Assembly (NCBI RefSeq): GCF_016482785.1 | Contig: NZ_JAEMXM010000016.1 | Coordinates: 1 to 48,972 of the forward strand | Direction: 5' to 3' | DNA from: Paenibacillus alkalitolerans | GTDB lineage: Bacteria; Bacillota; Bacilli; Paenibacillales; YIM-B00363 | DNA length: 48,972 bases | Shown: one piece after another, positions 34,240 through 42,226 of the stretch | Layout: each line of letters begins with the position of its first letter | How positions within the stretch are numbered: position 1 is the stretch's first letter | The notes under the pieces: model-generated | Told to the model about the DNA's origin: nothing | What the model saw: the letters and a program-made list of their open reading frames with translations, nothing else | The model's database searches: none | Translations under genes and position numbers: made by a program

Positions 34240-36147
34240 TTATTTGCTCCCGATCTCGCCAAGCAGCGTCTTTGCGGCGGTACGCGCGCTGGAGAATGCC
34301 CGCTCCGCAAGCTCGCCTTTGCCTTCGCAGCCGTCGCCGCAAAAATAGAAAGGCACATGGTCCATACGGACGGGAAGCAGTTTGTTAGAGACGATGTTTT
34401 TCACGCTGGAAACCATCGCTTTCTTAGATACTCTCTTAACGACGACGGCATCCCGCCAACCCGGATAATACTTGTCGAACAACAATTCCATTTGCTCCGT
34501 TTTGCCGTCCAAGTACTTTTTACGCTCTTCTTCGTTCCCGAAATGATCGTCAAGATAAGCGATGCCCTGCAGCAGTTGTCCGCCTTCCGGGACGACGGTA
34601 TGATCGGTAGCCGAGACGTCGCTGATAAACAGCTTATTGTTCATGTCGCTGATGTATGAGAACGGACGGGCGACAACTTGGCTTAAACCGATATCGTACA
34701 CCATGACCTCCGTCGGTGTAACTCTTTCATAGTCGGCCATGAACGGTTCCCAAGGAGTCCCTCTCAACAGCTTGATGACCTGTTGTACGGGCATGGCGAA
34801 TACGATCCGGTCCGCGTCGTATTCCCCGTTCTTGGTCCGCAGCCGGAATTTGCGGTCTTCATAACGGATTTCCTCGACCGCTTCCTGAAGCTTCATCGTC
34901 CATCGGCGGGAGTTGTCGATCTTTTGTCTCAATTGATTCGTAATGACGGCCCAACTTCCTAAAATATAATTTACGGGGCGATTCGATAAGAACAAATTAT
35001 GATAATATTGTTCGATGACCGCGCCGGACACATTGCGGGCGTCGGAGGGAGCGATGAAGAAATTCGAGCAAACGAGGTGCTCCCACAATTCCTTCAAATC
35101 TTCGCCGCTGTCCGACTCCGCCAAATAATCGCCAAGCGTCGGGTAGTGCTTTAAAGTGTGGATATGCGCCATGACCGCCGCAATTTCCGCGACGAACCGC
35201 ACCTTCTGCATGGATGGGAGCAGCTCCGACTTCATAAGATTGACGAAATCCAACGGAGCGGGCGTTAACTTGCCGTCTTTCGCATATACGACTTTTCTTT
35301 TGTCCACCTGTTTGCTTCCGAACGATAATCCTAGTTCTTGCTGGAGATGGGTCAGCTCATGCCGGTCAATGCCGTACACGGCGTGCGCCCCGTAATTTAA
35401 CGTAAATCCCGACTTCTCATAGGTGAAAGCTCTGCCTCCAAGCTGCGGGCTGCGTTCGAATAAAACACCCTCGACGGACGGATGCTCGGACAAATAAGCG
35501 GCTGCGGTCAACCCCGCCAAACCGCCTCCAATTACGGCTACCTTCATACGTCGTTCCTCCCTCGCTTGTAACGATATTTCCGCAGGCTCCGGCAGTTCCG
35601 CCGCCCGTAAGCCTGCCCACGCTGCGGACAAGTTCGATTGAAGCATTGCCGGCAAATCCGTGTCTTCTTGATAGGCCCAAGCCGTTAAGGTGCCCAAATA
35701 TACGGCGATCAGCAGATCGGCTTTCCGCCCGTCCGGCAGCCACCTCATTAATGCGCGGCGGAACTTGTCGAGATCGTTCTCCTGTTTTCGCCGCATCGAT
35801 TCGTTGCTCATATACAAGGCGGCAAGGCTCCGAATCACTTTCGGGTAGCCCGAAATATTAGACGCCAAGTCTAAAAACAGTCGGTTAATATGGCCTTCCA
35901 ACGATTCGACGCGTGCGGGGGAAGTTTTGTGCCAGTTATCGACCGTCTCCATCTGTCCTGCGGTCAATTCGTGCAGCAAATCTTCTTTGCTTGAGAAATA
36001 GTGGTAAAACGTTCCCTTCGAAATGCCGGAAATCGCAATGATTTCGTCCACGGAAACTTGCTCGTATCCTTTCTCCGCAAACAGCCGGATGGCGGTATCG
36101 ATGACGAGCTGTCTCTTTTTACGGGTGGTGGCCCTCATAAAAGACAA
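34240..36147 (-). CDS. TetR regulator reading in frame into a FAD amine-oxidase-like enzyme
   Basis: One uninterrupted frame of 635 residues. Residues 1-195 are a TetR-family repressor (KKRQLVIDTAIRLFAEKGYEQVSVDEI, GISKGTFYHYFSSKEDLL). From Met201 (codon at 35547) a complete FAD oxidoreductase of the protoporphyrinogen oxidase/phytoene desaturase type begins: VAVIGGGLAGLTAAAYLS, QLGGRAFTY, ending in YFCGDGCEGKGELAERAFSS. GGAGGAA lies eight bases before that Met, so the enzyme (435 residues) can also be started alone inside the message. Thus the cell may make a 635-residue fusion, a free enzyme, or both. The upstream start is TTG 36147 behind GGGGGA, or ATG 36138. Transcribed divergently from a Rieske protein gene; a perfect inverted repeat lies between. 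The substrate is unknown. Confidence 0.85.
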   Translation of the reverse strand: MSFMRATTRKKRQLVIDTAIRLFAEKGYEQVSVDEIIAISGISKGTFYHYFSSKEDLLHELTAGQMETVDNWHKTSPARVESLEGHINRLFLDLASNISGYPKVIRSLAALYMSNESMRRKQENDLDKFRRALMRWLPDGRKADLLIAVYLGTLTAWAYQEDTDLPAMLQSNLSAAWAGLRAAELPEPAEISLQAREERRMKVAVIGGGLAGLTAAAYLSEHPSVEGVLFERSPQLGGRAFTYEKSGFTLNYGAHAVYGIDRHELTHLQQELGLSFGSKQVDKRKVVYAKDGKLTPAPLDFVNLMKSELLPSMQKVRFVAEIAAVMAHIHTLKHYPTLGDYLAESDSGEDLKELWEHLVCSNFFIAPSDARNVSGAVIEQYYHNLFLSNRPVNYILGSWAVITNQLRQKIDNSRRWTMKLQEAVEEIRYEDRKFRLRTKNGEYDADRIVFAMPVQQVIKLLRGTPWEPFMADYERVTPTEVMVYDIGLSQVVARPFSYISDMNNKLFISDVSATDHTVVPEGGQLLQGIAYLDDHFGNEEERKKYLDGKTEQMELLFDKYYPGWRDAVVVKRVSKKAMVSSVKNIVSNKLLPVRMDHVPFYFCGDGCEGKGELAERAFSSARTAAKTLLGEIGSK

Positions 36148-36194
36148 TAGCGGTTCCCCCCAGCTGAAAAATCTACATAATGTATTTTATCACC

Positions 36195-36215
36195 AATTAG
36201 ACTGACAGTCTAATT
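36195..36215. promoter_or_regulatory. Perfect 21-bp inverted repeat, likely TetR operator
   Basis: AATTAGACTG (36195-36204) and CAGTCTAATT (36206-36215) are exact reverse complements around a single A. The inner GACTG-CAGTC core is typical of TetR-family operators. It lies between the divergent TetR-oxidoreductase gene and the Rieske gene, so autoregulation plus control of the partner is likely. Confidence 0.78.
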
Positions 36216-36349
36216 TGGTCGCCACAAGAGCCATATTTTAGTCCTGGATGCCCGTGTGAGAACGGTGAGATATTTCTCTCAAAAAATGGTTGAAAAACAT
36301 TGGTAACATGAATATTATTAAAGTGTATTTAGCCGAAGGAGGTAATGCT

Positions 36350-38104
36350 GTGAACGGATGGATTGACGCGGGAACGGTGGAAGAGCTTCAAGCGCAAGGC
36401 TCGAAGTTGATCCGCGGAGGAATCGTCGTTTTGTATCATGAGAACGAAGTACGGGCGCTCGACAACCGTTGTCCGCACCTTGGTTTTCCGCTCCATATGG
36501 GCAGCTTGTGCAACGGAATATTGACCTGTCATTGGCATCATGCGAGATTTGACGTGTGCAGCGGCGGTACGCTCGATCCGTGGGCGGACGATGTTCCCGT
36601 GCATGATTGTATCGTGGAAGAGGGGAGAGTTTGGGTGGCGCCCCATTCGCGAAGCGGAAATCAAGTTCGGCAGTATAAAGATCGCTTGCGCAGAGGTTTG
36701 GAGCAAAACATCGGGCTTGTGATCGCCAAAGCGGTTGTCGGATTGATTGAGGCCGGTGTTCCGGAAGCGGAAATCGCAGAAGTCGGGATCGAATTCGGTA
36801 CCAAGCAGCGAAGGCAAGGTTGGGGGTCGGGGCTTACGATATTGACCGCAATGGCCAATGTGCTGCCCAAGCTGGACAAACAGGGAAGAATCCTTGCATT
36901 GTACCAAGGTTTGCTGCACACGGCGCGCGATTGCGCCGGAAGCGGGACGCGCTTTTTGCTTGAACCGCTGCCGCATAAGGATGTTTCGATGGAGCGGTTG
37001 GCGCAGTGGTACCGCGATTGTATTGAGGTGCGGGATACACGCGGTGCGGAACGGGTTTTGTTGACTGCTATTGAAGTCGGCACGGATGAAACGAAGCTGT
37101 TTTCCATGATGGCGATGGCTGTTACGGATCATTTTTACATTAATGGGGGTCACGCTCTAGATTTTCATAATAAGGCGTTCGAGAGTTTGCGCTTCGTCCG
37201 GCCGGAATTCCGCCGTTATGCTGCCGCCTCTCTTATTCCTATGTTCGGGGACGCTTCCCGCAGCGAAGAGCTTCACAGCTGGCAATCTCCCGTCAATTTG
37301 GTTCAACCGCTGAAAGAAGCGTTCGATGAGCTGGTTCAAACCGGAGTAGGGGCGGGAAGCTTGCAATTGGCGTTGCCGGACGAAGAGGGGCTGTTTGAGA
37401 CATTGCTTGGCGACGACCCGCTGCTGACGGTCCGTACGTTGAAGGAGACGCTGATTGGCGGCGCGTCGCCCGTCCGTGTCGCGCAAATCGTTGCATTGGC
37501 AGCTGCGGAGCGCATTGTGCGGTTCCATACGCAGAATGATTTCGGCGACTGGATTTCGGTGCTTCACACTTTTACCCATGCTCATGCGGTGCACGAAGGT
37601 CTAGCGCGATCGTCCGATCGTTGGCTGTTGAGGGGGATATTCCACGCGGCCGTTACAATTTACCTTGACCGGTTCTTGAACATACCGTCTGCTCCGAGAC
37701 CCGCTGCGACTCCGATGTCTGCGGACCCGGCACCGAAGCCCGCGCAACCCGGAGAACTGCTGCAGCTTCTGGATAAACAGCAGCAAGTGGGGCCGGCTGC
37801 GGCATTCGTCGTTCGTTATTTGCATAATGGGGGCAGCCCCGAATCTTTGTTTAATGTGTTGGGGCATGCGCTGCTAAGGGAGGACGCGGAATTTCACTCG
37901 TTTCAGATGTACGAAGCCGCACTGACCGAATATGACCGATGGGCGGCGGAATCGGGTCCTTTCGCCGAACGCGCGAAAGAAACGCTCATCCTTGCCGTCA
38001 CGCGGTATTTGGCTGCCCATGCTCCCACCTCCCGGGAGACGCCGCACACGGCGAAAATCGCATGGCGGCTGCATCGCGGAGAGAAATTGTTTGAAGAGGA
38101 GTAG
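36350..38104 (+). CDS. Rieske [2Fe-2S] protein with large unassigned helical domain
   Basis: A 584-residue protein. Residues 1-115 form a Rieske domain with all ligands: Cys41-x-His43 in NRCPHLGFPL and Cys60-x-x-His63 in TCHWHHARFD. Residues about 120-584 are predicted helical and I cannot assign them. They contain clustered His/Glu (DHFYINGGHALDFHNKAFESL; HTFTHAHAVHEGLARS; REDAEFHSFQMYEAAL), a Pro/Ala-rich linker near 455-480, and a possible internal repeat (LDFHNKAFESL and AEFHSFQMYEAAL). There is no signal peptide. GTG 36350 is chosen for the strong AAGGAGGT upstream; an ATG lies earlier at 36308. Opposite the TetR-FAD gene, it may be the oxygenase or electron-transfer partner of that enzyme; this is inferred. 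Confidence 0.82.
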   Translation: MNGWIDAGTVEELQAQGSKLIRGGIVVLYHENEVRALDNRCPHLGFPLHMGSLCNGILTCHWHHARFDVCSGGTLDPWADDVPVHDCIVEEGRVWVAPHSRSGNQVRQYKDRLRRGLEQNIGLVIAKAVVGLIEAGVPEAEIAEVGIEFGTKQRRQGWGSGLTILTAMANVLPKLDKQGRILALYQGLLHTARDCAGSGTRFLLEPLPHKDVSMERLAQWYRDCIEVRDTRGAERVLLTAIEVGTDETKLFSMMAMAVTDHFYINGGHALDFHNKAFESLRFVRPEFRRYAAASLIPMFGDASRSEELHSWQSPVNLVQPLKEAFDELVQTGVGAGSLQLALPDEEGLFETLLGDDPLLTVRTLKETLIGGASPVRVAQIVALAAAERIVRFHTQNDFGDWISVLHTFTHAHAVHEGLARSSDRWLLRGIFHAAVTIYLDRFLNIPSAPRPAATPMSADPAPKPAQPGELLQLLDKQQQVGPAAAFVVRYLHNGGSPESLFNVLGHALLREDAEFHSFQMYEAALTEYDRWAAESGPFAERAKETLILAVTRYLAAHAPTSRETPHTAKIAWRLHRGEKLFEEE

Positions 38105-38119
38105 GTCTTACCGACTAAA

Positions 38120-38210
38120 TAGTCACGAATGGCGACTAATGGACGAAAGAAGCAGGAAAACTGACAAATCAGTAAGTTAAACATGTCTAATTAGTCGTCA
38201 TTCCTGACTA
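38120..38210. repeat. 21-bp inverted repeat with 49-bp centre
   Basis: The segment 38190-38210 (beginning ATTAGTCGTCATTC) is the reverse complement of 38120-38140 (ending GGCGACTAAT) with two mismatches. It lies 15 bases after the Rieske stop in a convergent intergenic region. It may serve as a terminator-like structure or be a remnant of a small inverted-repeat element. No long T-tract follows. Confidence 0.6.
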
Positions 38211-38345
38211 ATCCGCATCAACCGCCTTCCAATCGCATCAGCATCAACCGAATCAACGTATCAACCGCATCAACCTCAATAACGTACCAAACGCATCACC
38301 GCACCAAACGGCCTCAACTGCACAAAGCGCCCAACCGACAGATTC
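38211..38345. repeat. Degenerate C/A-rich short repeats between convergent genes
   Basis: The plus strand repeats variants of GCATCAACC and CGTATCAACC roughly every 9-18 bases (for example at 38215, 38233, 38242, 38260) and is almost free of G runs. No gene is seen. It resembles an eroded simple repeat. Confidence 0.5.
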
Positions 38346-39311
38346 TCACCCGGAGACGCTCCGCTTTTCGGCGAAGGCGGCGCCACCCAAAATACCGGCA
38401 TGCTCGTTCCACTGAGCCGGAACGATCGTGAGCTTATCCCAATAAGCGCCAATAACGTATTCCTTCAACGTTTCGCGAAGAGGGTTGAACAACCGGTCGC
38501 CGGCCAACGCTCCGCCGCCTCCTATGACCAAACAGTCGGGGCTGAACAACGTTACGGCGTAAGACAGCGCTTTGCCGAGCAGCACCCCCGTGCGGTTCAT
38601 CACATCGATAGCTACGGCATCCCCAACGTCGTACGCTTTTGAAACGTCGGCGGCGGTAATCCGATCGATTACTCCTTCATTCATCCATTGTTTCAGCACG
38701 CTGTCTTTCCCTTGCGCGATCGCTTCCGCTGCTTGCCGGGCCATTCCGTTTGCGGACGCGGCCGCTTCCAGACAGCCGGTAAGCCCGCAACCGCAAAGGT
38801 AAGAAACCCCATCCATGCGAATGTGACCGATTTCCCCGGCCATGTTCCGATCGCCGTATAACAGCTCGCCGTGTTGAACGAAAGCCGCCGCTATTCCCGT
38901 GCCGACAGTAATACCCAACACGTGGTTGAATCCTCTGCCGGCACCGTATACCGCTTCCCCGTATACGTACATGCGCACATCGTTATCTATAAAAACAGGA
39001 ACGCCGCTCAGCCGCTCCGACAACAAGCCTGCCAACGGCACGTCGCGCCACTGCAAATTAGCGGCGAAGGTCACGACTCCTTCTTCCGGTTTAATAAATC
39101 CGGGAATGCCGATCCCTACAGCTTTCAGCTCGCCGCGGGCGCCTTCTTCGTCTATCGATTCCATAATTAACGATGCCAACCGAGAGATGACATGATTTTG
39201 TCCGAGATGCGCTTCCGTCGGGATTTTGCGGGACTTCGCCAAGCTGCCGCCGCGCACGATCCCGCACACCATATTGGTTCCGCCGATATCGACACCTACG
39301 AAAACGCTCAT
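38346..39311 (-). CDS. ROK-family sugar kinase (probable amino-sugar kinase)
   Basis: A ROK kinase of 321 residues with the phosphate-binding GVDIGGTNMVCGIV, the catalytic Asp in VFIDNDVR, the EIGHIRMDG motif and the ROK zinc-type cluster CGCGLTGCLEAAAS. It transfers phosphate from ATP to a hexose. The start is ATG 39311 after GGGGGAA. It is the last gene of rpiR-nagB-nagA-ROK, 13 bases after nagA, so N-acetylglucosamine is the most likely substrate; glucose kinase activity is an alternative. Confidence 0.88.
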   Translation of the reverse strand: MSVFVGVDIGGTNMVCGIVRGGSLAKSRKIPTEAHLGQNHVISRLASLIMESIDEEGARGELKAVGIGIPGFIKPEEGVVTFAANLQWRDVPLAGLLSERLSGVPVFIDNDVRMYVYGEAVYGAGRGFNHVLGITVGTGIAAAFVQHGELLYGDRNMAGEIGHIRMDGVSYLCGCGLTGCLEAAASANGMARQAAEAIAQGKDSVLKQWMNEGVIDRITAADVSKAYDVGDAVAIDVMNRTGVLLGKALSYAVTLFSPDCLVIGGGGALAGDRLFNPLRETLKEYVIGAYWDKLTIVPAQWNEHAGILGGAAFAEKRSVSG

Positions 39312-39324
39312 TACGACATTCCCC

Positions 39325-40512
39325 CTAACCGATTTGATGATGAATGGCATTGCCGTTGCGCCATACGCCGAGAATGCGCAAATCCGGCGTGAGCAGCACG
39401 AGGTCTGCCGTCTTCCCTGCGGCGACGCTGCCCGTCACGGTGTCAAGCCCCAGCAGCTTGGCCGGATTCGCGCTCGCCAGCCGGCTTGTTTCCGATATGC
39501 TTAACCCGATGCGGTACACCATGAAGCGGAAGGCGTCGATCATCGTTAAAGTGCTGCCGGCAAGGCTGCCGCCGTTCGTCAACCTCGCGACCCCGCTTAG
39601 CACCGTCACATCAAGACCGCCTAATGCATAATCTCCGTCGCCAAGGCCGGCAGCGGACATCGCATCGGTGATCAGGAGCAAATTGCCGGATCGTTTCGCT
39701 TGCGTCAACAGCTTGATGCAGGCCGGATGTACATGATGCCCGTCCGCGATCACCTCGGCGGATATGCGTTCCTCCGTCAGCACTGCGCCTACAGTGCCCG
39801 GTTCGCGATGGTGCAATCCCTTCATTGCATTGAACGTGTGTACGGCATGCTTCAAACCTTTGTCGGCGGCCGCTATCATTTCGTCATAAGATGCGTTCGT
39901 GTGACCGCACGCGCATACGATGCCGCTGCTCGACGCCAATTCGATGACCTCCAGCGCGCCTTCGGTTTCCGGCGCCAAGGTCATCATCTTGACGACACCC
40001 GGGAAGCGCTCCGTCCATTCCTTGATCCATTCTTGATTCGGCGGAACGATGTGCTGCGGGTTTTGCGCACCTGGAAACTTCGGGCTGATGAAAGGTCCCT
40101 CGAGATGAACGCCGTAAAGGGATGCATAAGGCGCATCCGCATCCTTCACGTATTTGTCCGCCGCCGCAAGCACCCGTTCCACATCGTCTTTGGACGCCGT
40201 AACCGTCGTCGCCAGCATGCCGGTCGTCCCGTGACGTCCGTGAAATTGCGTAATCGCATCGAATGCTTCTTTGGTTGCGTTCATAAAATCATAACCGTAT
40301 CCGCCGTGAACGTGCACGTCGATGAACCCCGGCACCAACCAACCGTCTCCCGCGTCGATTACCGGACAATCCGAAGGTGCGGGCTGTTCCGGCGCTAGCA
40401 CTTCGGCGATCGTACCGCCGGAAACGATTACGGTTCCGCCATGAAGCACGCCTTCCGGCGTCACAATGTTGGCGCGAACCGCCCATTTTTCAGCACGAAT
40501 GCCACTCATCAT
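39325..40512 (-). CDS. nagA: N-acetylglucosamine-6-phosphate deacetylase NagA
   Basis: NagA of 395 residues, an amidohydrolase removing acetate from GlcNAc-6-phosphate. Metal-site motifs are FIDVHVHGGYG near the N-terminus, HLEGPFISPKFPGAQ, CGHTNASYDEM and HTFNAMKGLHHREPG; the catalytic Asp lies in LITDAMSAAGLGDGDY. ATG 40512 overlaps the nagB stop (ATGATGA) with GGGAGG upstream; ATG 40509 is an alternative. It works together with NagB in the next upstream gene. Confidence 0.95.
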   Translation of the reverse strand: MMSGIRAEKWAVRANIVTPEGVLHGGTVIVSGGTIAEVLAPEQPAPSDCPVIDAGDGWLVPGFIDVHVHGGYGYDFMNATKEAFDAITQFHGRHGTTGMLATTVTASKDDVERVLAAADKYVKDADAPYASLYGVHLEGPFISPKFPGAQNPQHIVPPNQEWIKEWTERFPGVVKMMTLAPETEGALEVIELASSSGIVCACGHTNASYDEMIAAADKGLKHAVHTFNAMKGLHHREPGTVGAVLTEERISAEVIADGHHVHPACIKLLTQAKRSGNLLLITDAMSAAGLGDGDYALGGLDVTVLSGVARLTNGGSLAGSTLTMIDAFRFMVYRIGLSISETSRLASANPAKLLGLDTVTGSVAAGKTADLVLLTPDLRILGVWRNGNAIHHQIG

Positions 40513-41237
40513 CCAAAGAACCTCCCGGCTTCCGTATCGAGCAGCACCACTAGATGCGGATGAGTCTGAAGCAAACTTGCGGGACATTCCGTCGTAATCG
40601 GTCCGGTTAACGATGTATGGACAATCCCTGCTTTATCCGACCCTTTCACGATGAGCAGAATCGTCTTCGCCTTCAGAATCGTTCCGACGCCCATCGTGAT
40701 CGCGTGTGTCGGAACTTCGTCGATGGAGTTGAAAAAGCGCGCGTTCGCCTGGCGGGTCGTCTCGCTTAACCGCACGGCGTGGGTTCCGCGGATTAACGCG
40801 TGATCCGGCTCGTTAAATCCGATGTGCCCGTTGTGCCCCAACCCCAAAATTTGCAAATCGATCTGTCCGGTTTGTTCAAGCAACCGATCATACCGTTCGC
40901 ACTCTTCCCGCACGTTCGCGGCCGTCCCGTCAGGTATATGGATGTTCGATTCGGGAACGTCGATATGATCGAATAAGTGTGTGCGCATATAGCTGTAATA
41001 GCTTTGGGGATGCTCGCGGGGCAGCCCTGCGTATTCGTCGAGATTAAACGTCGAAACCCTGCGGTAGCTGACCATACCCTTGCGGAACGACTTGATCATC
41101 TCGGAGTAGACGCCGATCGGCGTACTTCCCGTGGCGAGTCCCAGCACGGCTCCCGGATTCGTCTGCACCAGACCCGTTACGATGCCGGCTCCAGCTTCGT
41201 TCAGCTCTTGATCCGAAGGGAACGTTAAGATATTCAT
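40509..41237 (-). CDS. nagB: Glucosamine-6-phosphate deaminase NagB
   Basis: NagB, 242 residues, converts glucosamine-6-phosphate to fructose-6-phosphate and ammonia. It has LGLATGSTPIGVY (phosphate binding), FNLDEYAGL with the catalytic Asp, and LGLGHNGHIGFNEP with the catalytic His. An ATG at 41246 overlaps the regulator's stop, but AAGGGG then sits almost on the start codon; ATG 41237 gives proper spacing and the usual 242-residue length. It lacks the C-terminal allosteric extension of the E. coli enzyme, as in Bacillus. Confidence 0.95.
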   Translation of the reverse strand: MNILTFPSDQELNEAGAGIVTGLVQTNPGAVLGLATGSTPIGVYSEMIKSFRKGMVSYRRVSTFNLDEYAGLPREHPQSYYSYMRTHLFDHIDVPESNIHIPDGTAANVREECERYDRLLEQTGQIDLQILGLGHNGHIGFNEPDHALIRGTHAVRLSETTRQANARFFNSIDEVPTHAITMGVGTILKAKTILLIVKGSDKAGIVHTSLTGPITTECPASLLQTHPHLVVLLDTEAGRFFG

Positions 41238-41242
41238 ATTCG

Positions 41243-42100
41243 TCATTTCCCCTTTTCCTTTCGGTACTTTTTCACGGCTTGGAACGATTGCTCGAGTCTT
41301 GGGACGTAGTCGTCGAACCGTTCGCTTACGATGCCCATAAACAAAATGTCGATCACATGGAGCTGTGCGATTCGGGAAGCCAAGTCGCCCCGCCGCATCC
41401 CTTCTTCCAAGGAAGAGGCGAACAATTGAATGTCTGCCAACGACGCAAGCGTATTTGTCCCGTATTTCGTTAACGATATAGTGGCGGCTCCGCGCTCTTT
41501 CGCGCAGCGCAGCGCGTCGATCGTCTCCAAAGTTTCCCCCGAATACGAGATTCCGATCGCAACGTCTCCCGGACCTAAGCTTGATGCGGAAGTGATCTGC
41601 ATATGCGGATCAGTCGATGCGAACGCCCGCTTTCCGATCCGGACCAACTTCTGATAGAAATCTTGTGCGACGATGCCCGATGTGGCGATTCCGTACAAGT
41701 CGATTTGCCTGCCGTCACGCAGTACCGTGAGCGCCGATCGCAGCATCGCGAAATCGATCATGCGGGTCGTGTCCGTGATGGAACGGAGATGGTTCGCTTC
41801 GATGGCGGAGACGATGCTGTGCAGCGGGTTTCCGGCCACGATATCCTGATAAGTGTTGTCCGCCGGCGGTTGAGCCAGCTCTTGGGCGAGCTTCAGCTTA
41901 AAGTCGGTGAAGCCGTTAAAGTGCAGCGACTTGCAAAACCGCGTAATGGTGGCCGTGCTCGCCCCGGACCGCTCCGCCAACTCGGTTATTCCCATGAGAG
42001 GGATTTCCTGCGCATGGTCGGCGATATATTCCGCCAAGGTTCTTTCCTTCTTATACAGCCGTCCGGCCCGTTCACGGATGGCATGAACAATGTTTGACAT
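41243..42100 (-). CDS. MurR/RpiR-family regulator with SIS domain
   Basis: A 285-residue regulator. The N-terminal HTH_6 (about 1-77: YKKERTLAEYIADHAQEI, GITELAERSGASTATITRFCKSLHFNGFTDFKLKL) is followed by a sugar isomerase (SIS) domain (DLYGIATSGIVAQDFYQKL, GISYSGETLETIDAL) that binds a phosphosugar. The GTG at 42109 is within the AGGTG binding site of the ATG at 42100, hence the later start. It heads the nag genes and likely controls them and the divergent gene, with glucosamine-6-phosphate or a related sugar phosphate as effector (inferred). Confidence 0.92.
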   Translation of the reverse strand: MSNIVHAIRERAGRLYKKERTLAEYIADHAQEIPLMGITELAERSGASTATITRFCKSLHFNGFTDFKLKLAQELAQPPADNTYQDIVAGNPLHSIVSAIEANHLRSITDTTRMIDFAMLRSALTVLRDGRQIDLYGIATSGIVAQDFYQKLVRIGKRAFASTDPHMQITSASSLGPGDVAIGISYSGETLETIDALRCAKERGAATISLTKYGTNTLASLADIQLFASSLEEGMRRGDLASRIAQLHVIDILFMGIVSERFDDYVPRLEQSFQAVKKYRKEKGK

Positions 42101-42145
42101 CAAGAACACCTACGAAAAAAATTTAGATTTAATATTTATAATAAA

Positions 42146-42163
42146 TGAAAATTATTTTATAAT
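42146..42163. promoter_or_regulatory. Candidate RpiR operator overlapping a TATAAT -10
   Basis: TGAAAATTATTTTAT (42146-42160) contains the palindrome AAAATTATTTT, like the GAAA-TTTC sites bound by RpiR/MurR proteins. It runs into TATAAT (42158-42163), a -10 for the plus-strand gene. No good -35 is visible. The arrangement suits repression of the divergent pair. Confidence 0.45.
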
Positions 42164-42226
42164 ACAATCATATTGAAACATCTCATTGAACGCAATAGTC
42201 AATCCACGTATGAAGGAGAGAAGCGT

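Noticed and set aside
36350-38104. Assigning the helical part of the Rieske protein to the questin-oxidase-like family
   Set aside because: The His-containing helices look loosely similar, but the match is too weak to claim without a profile search.
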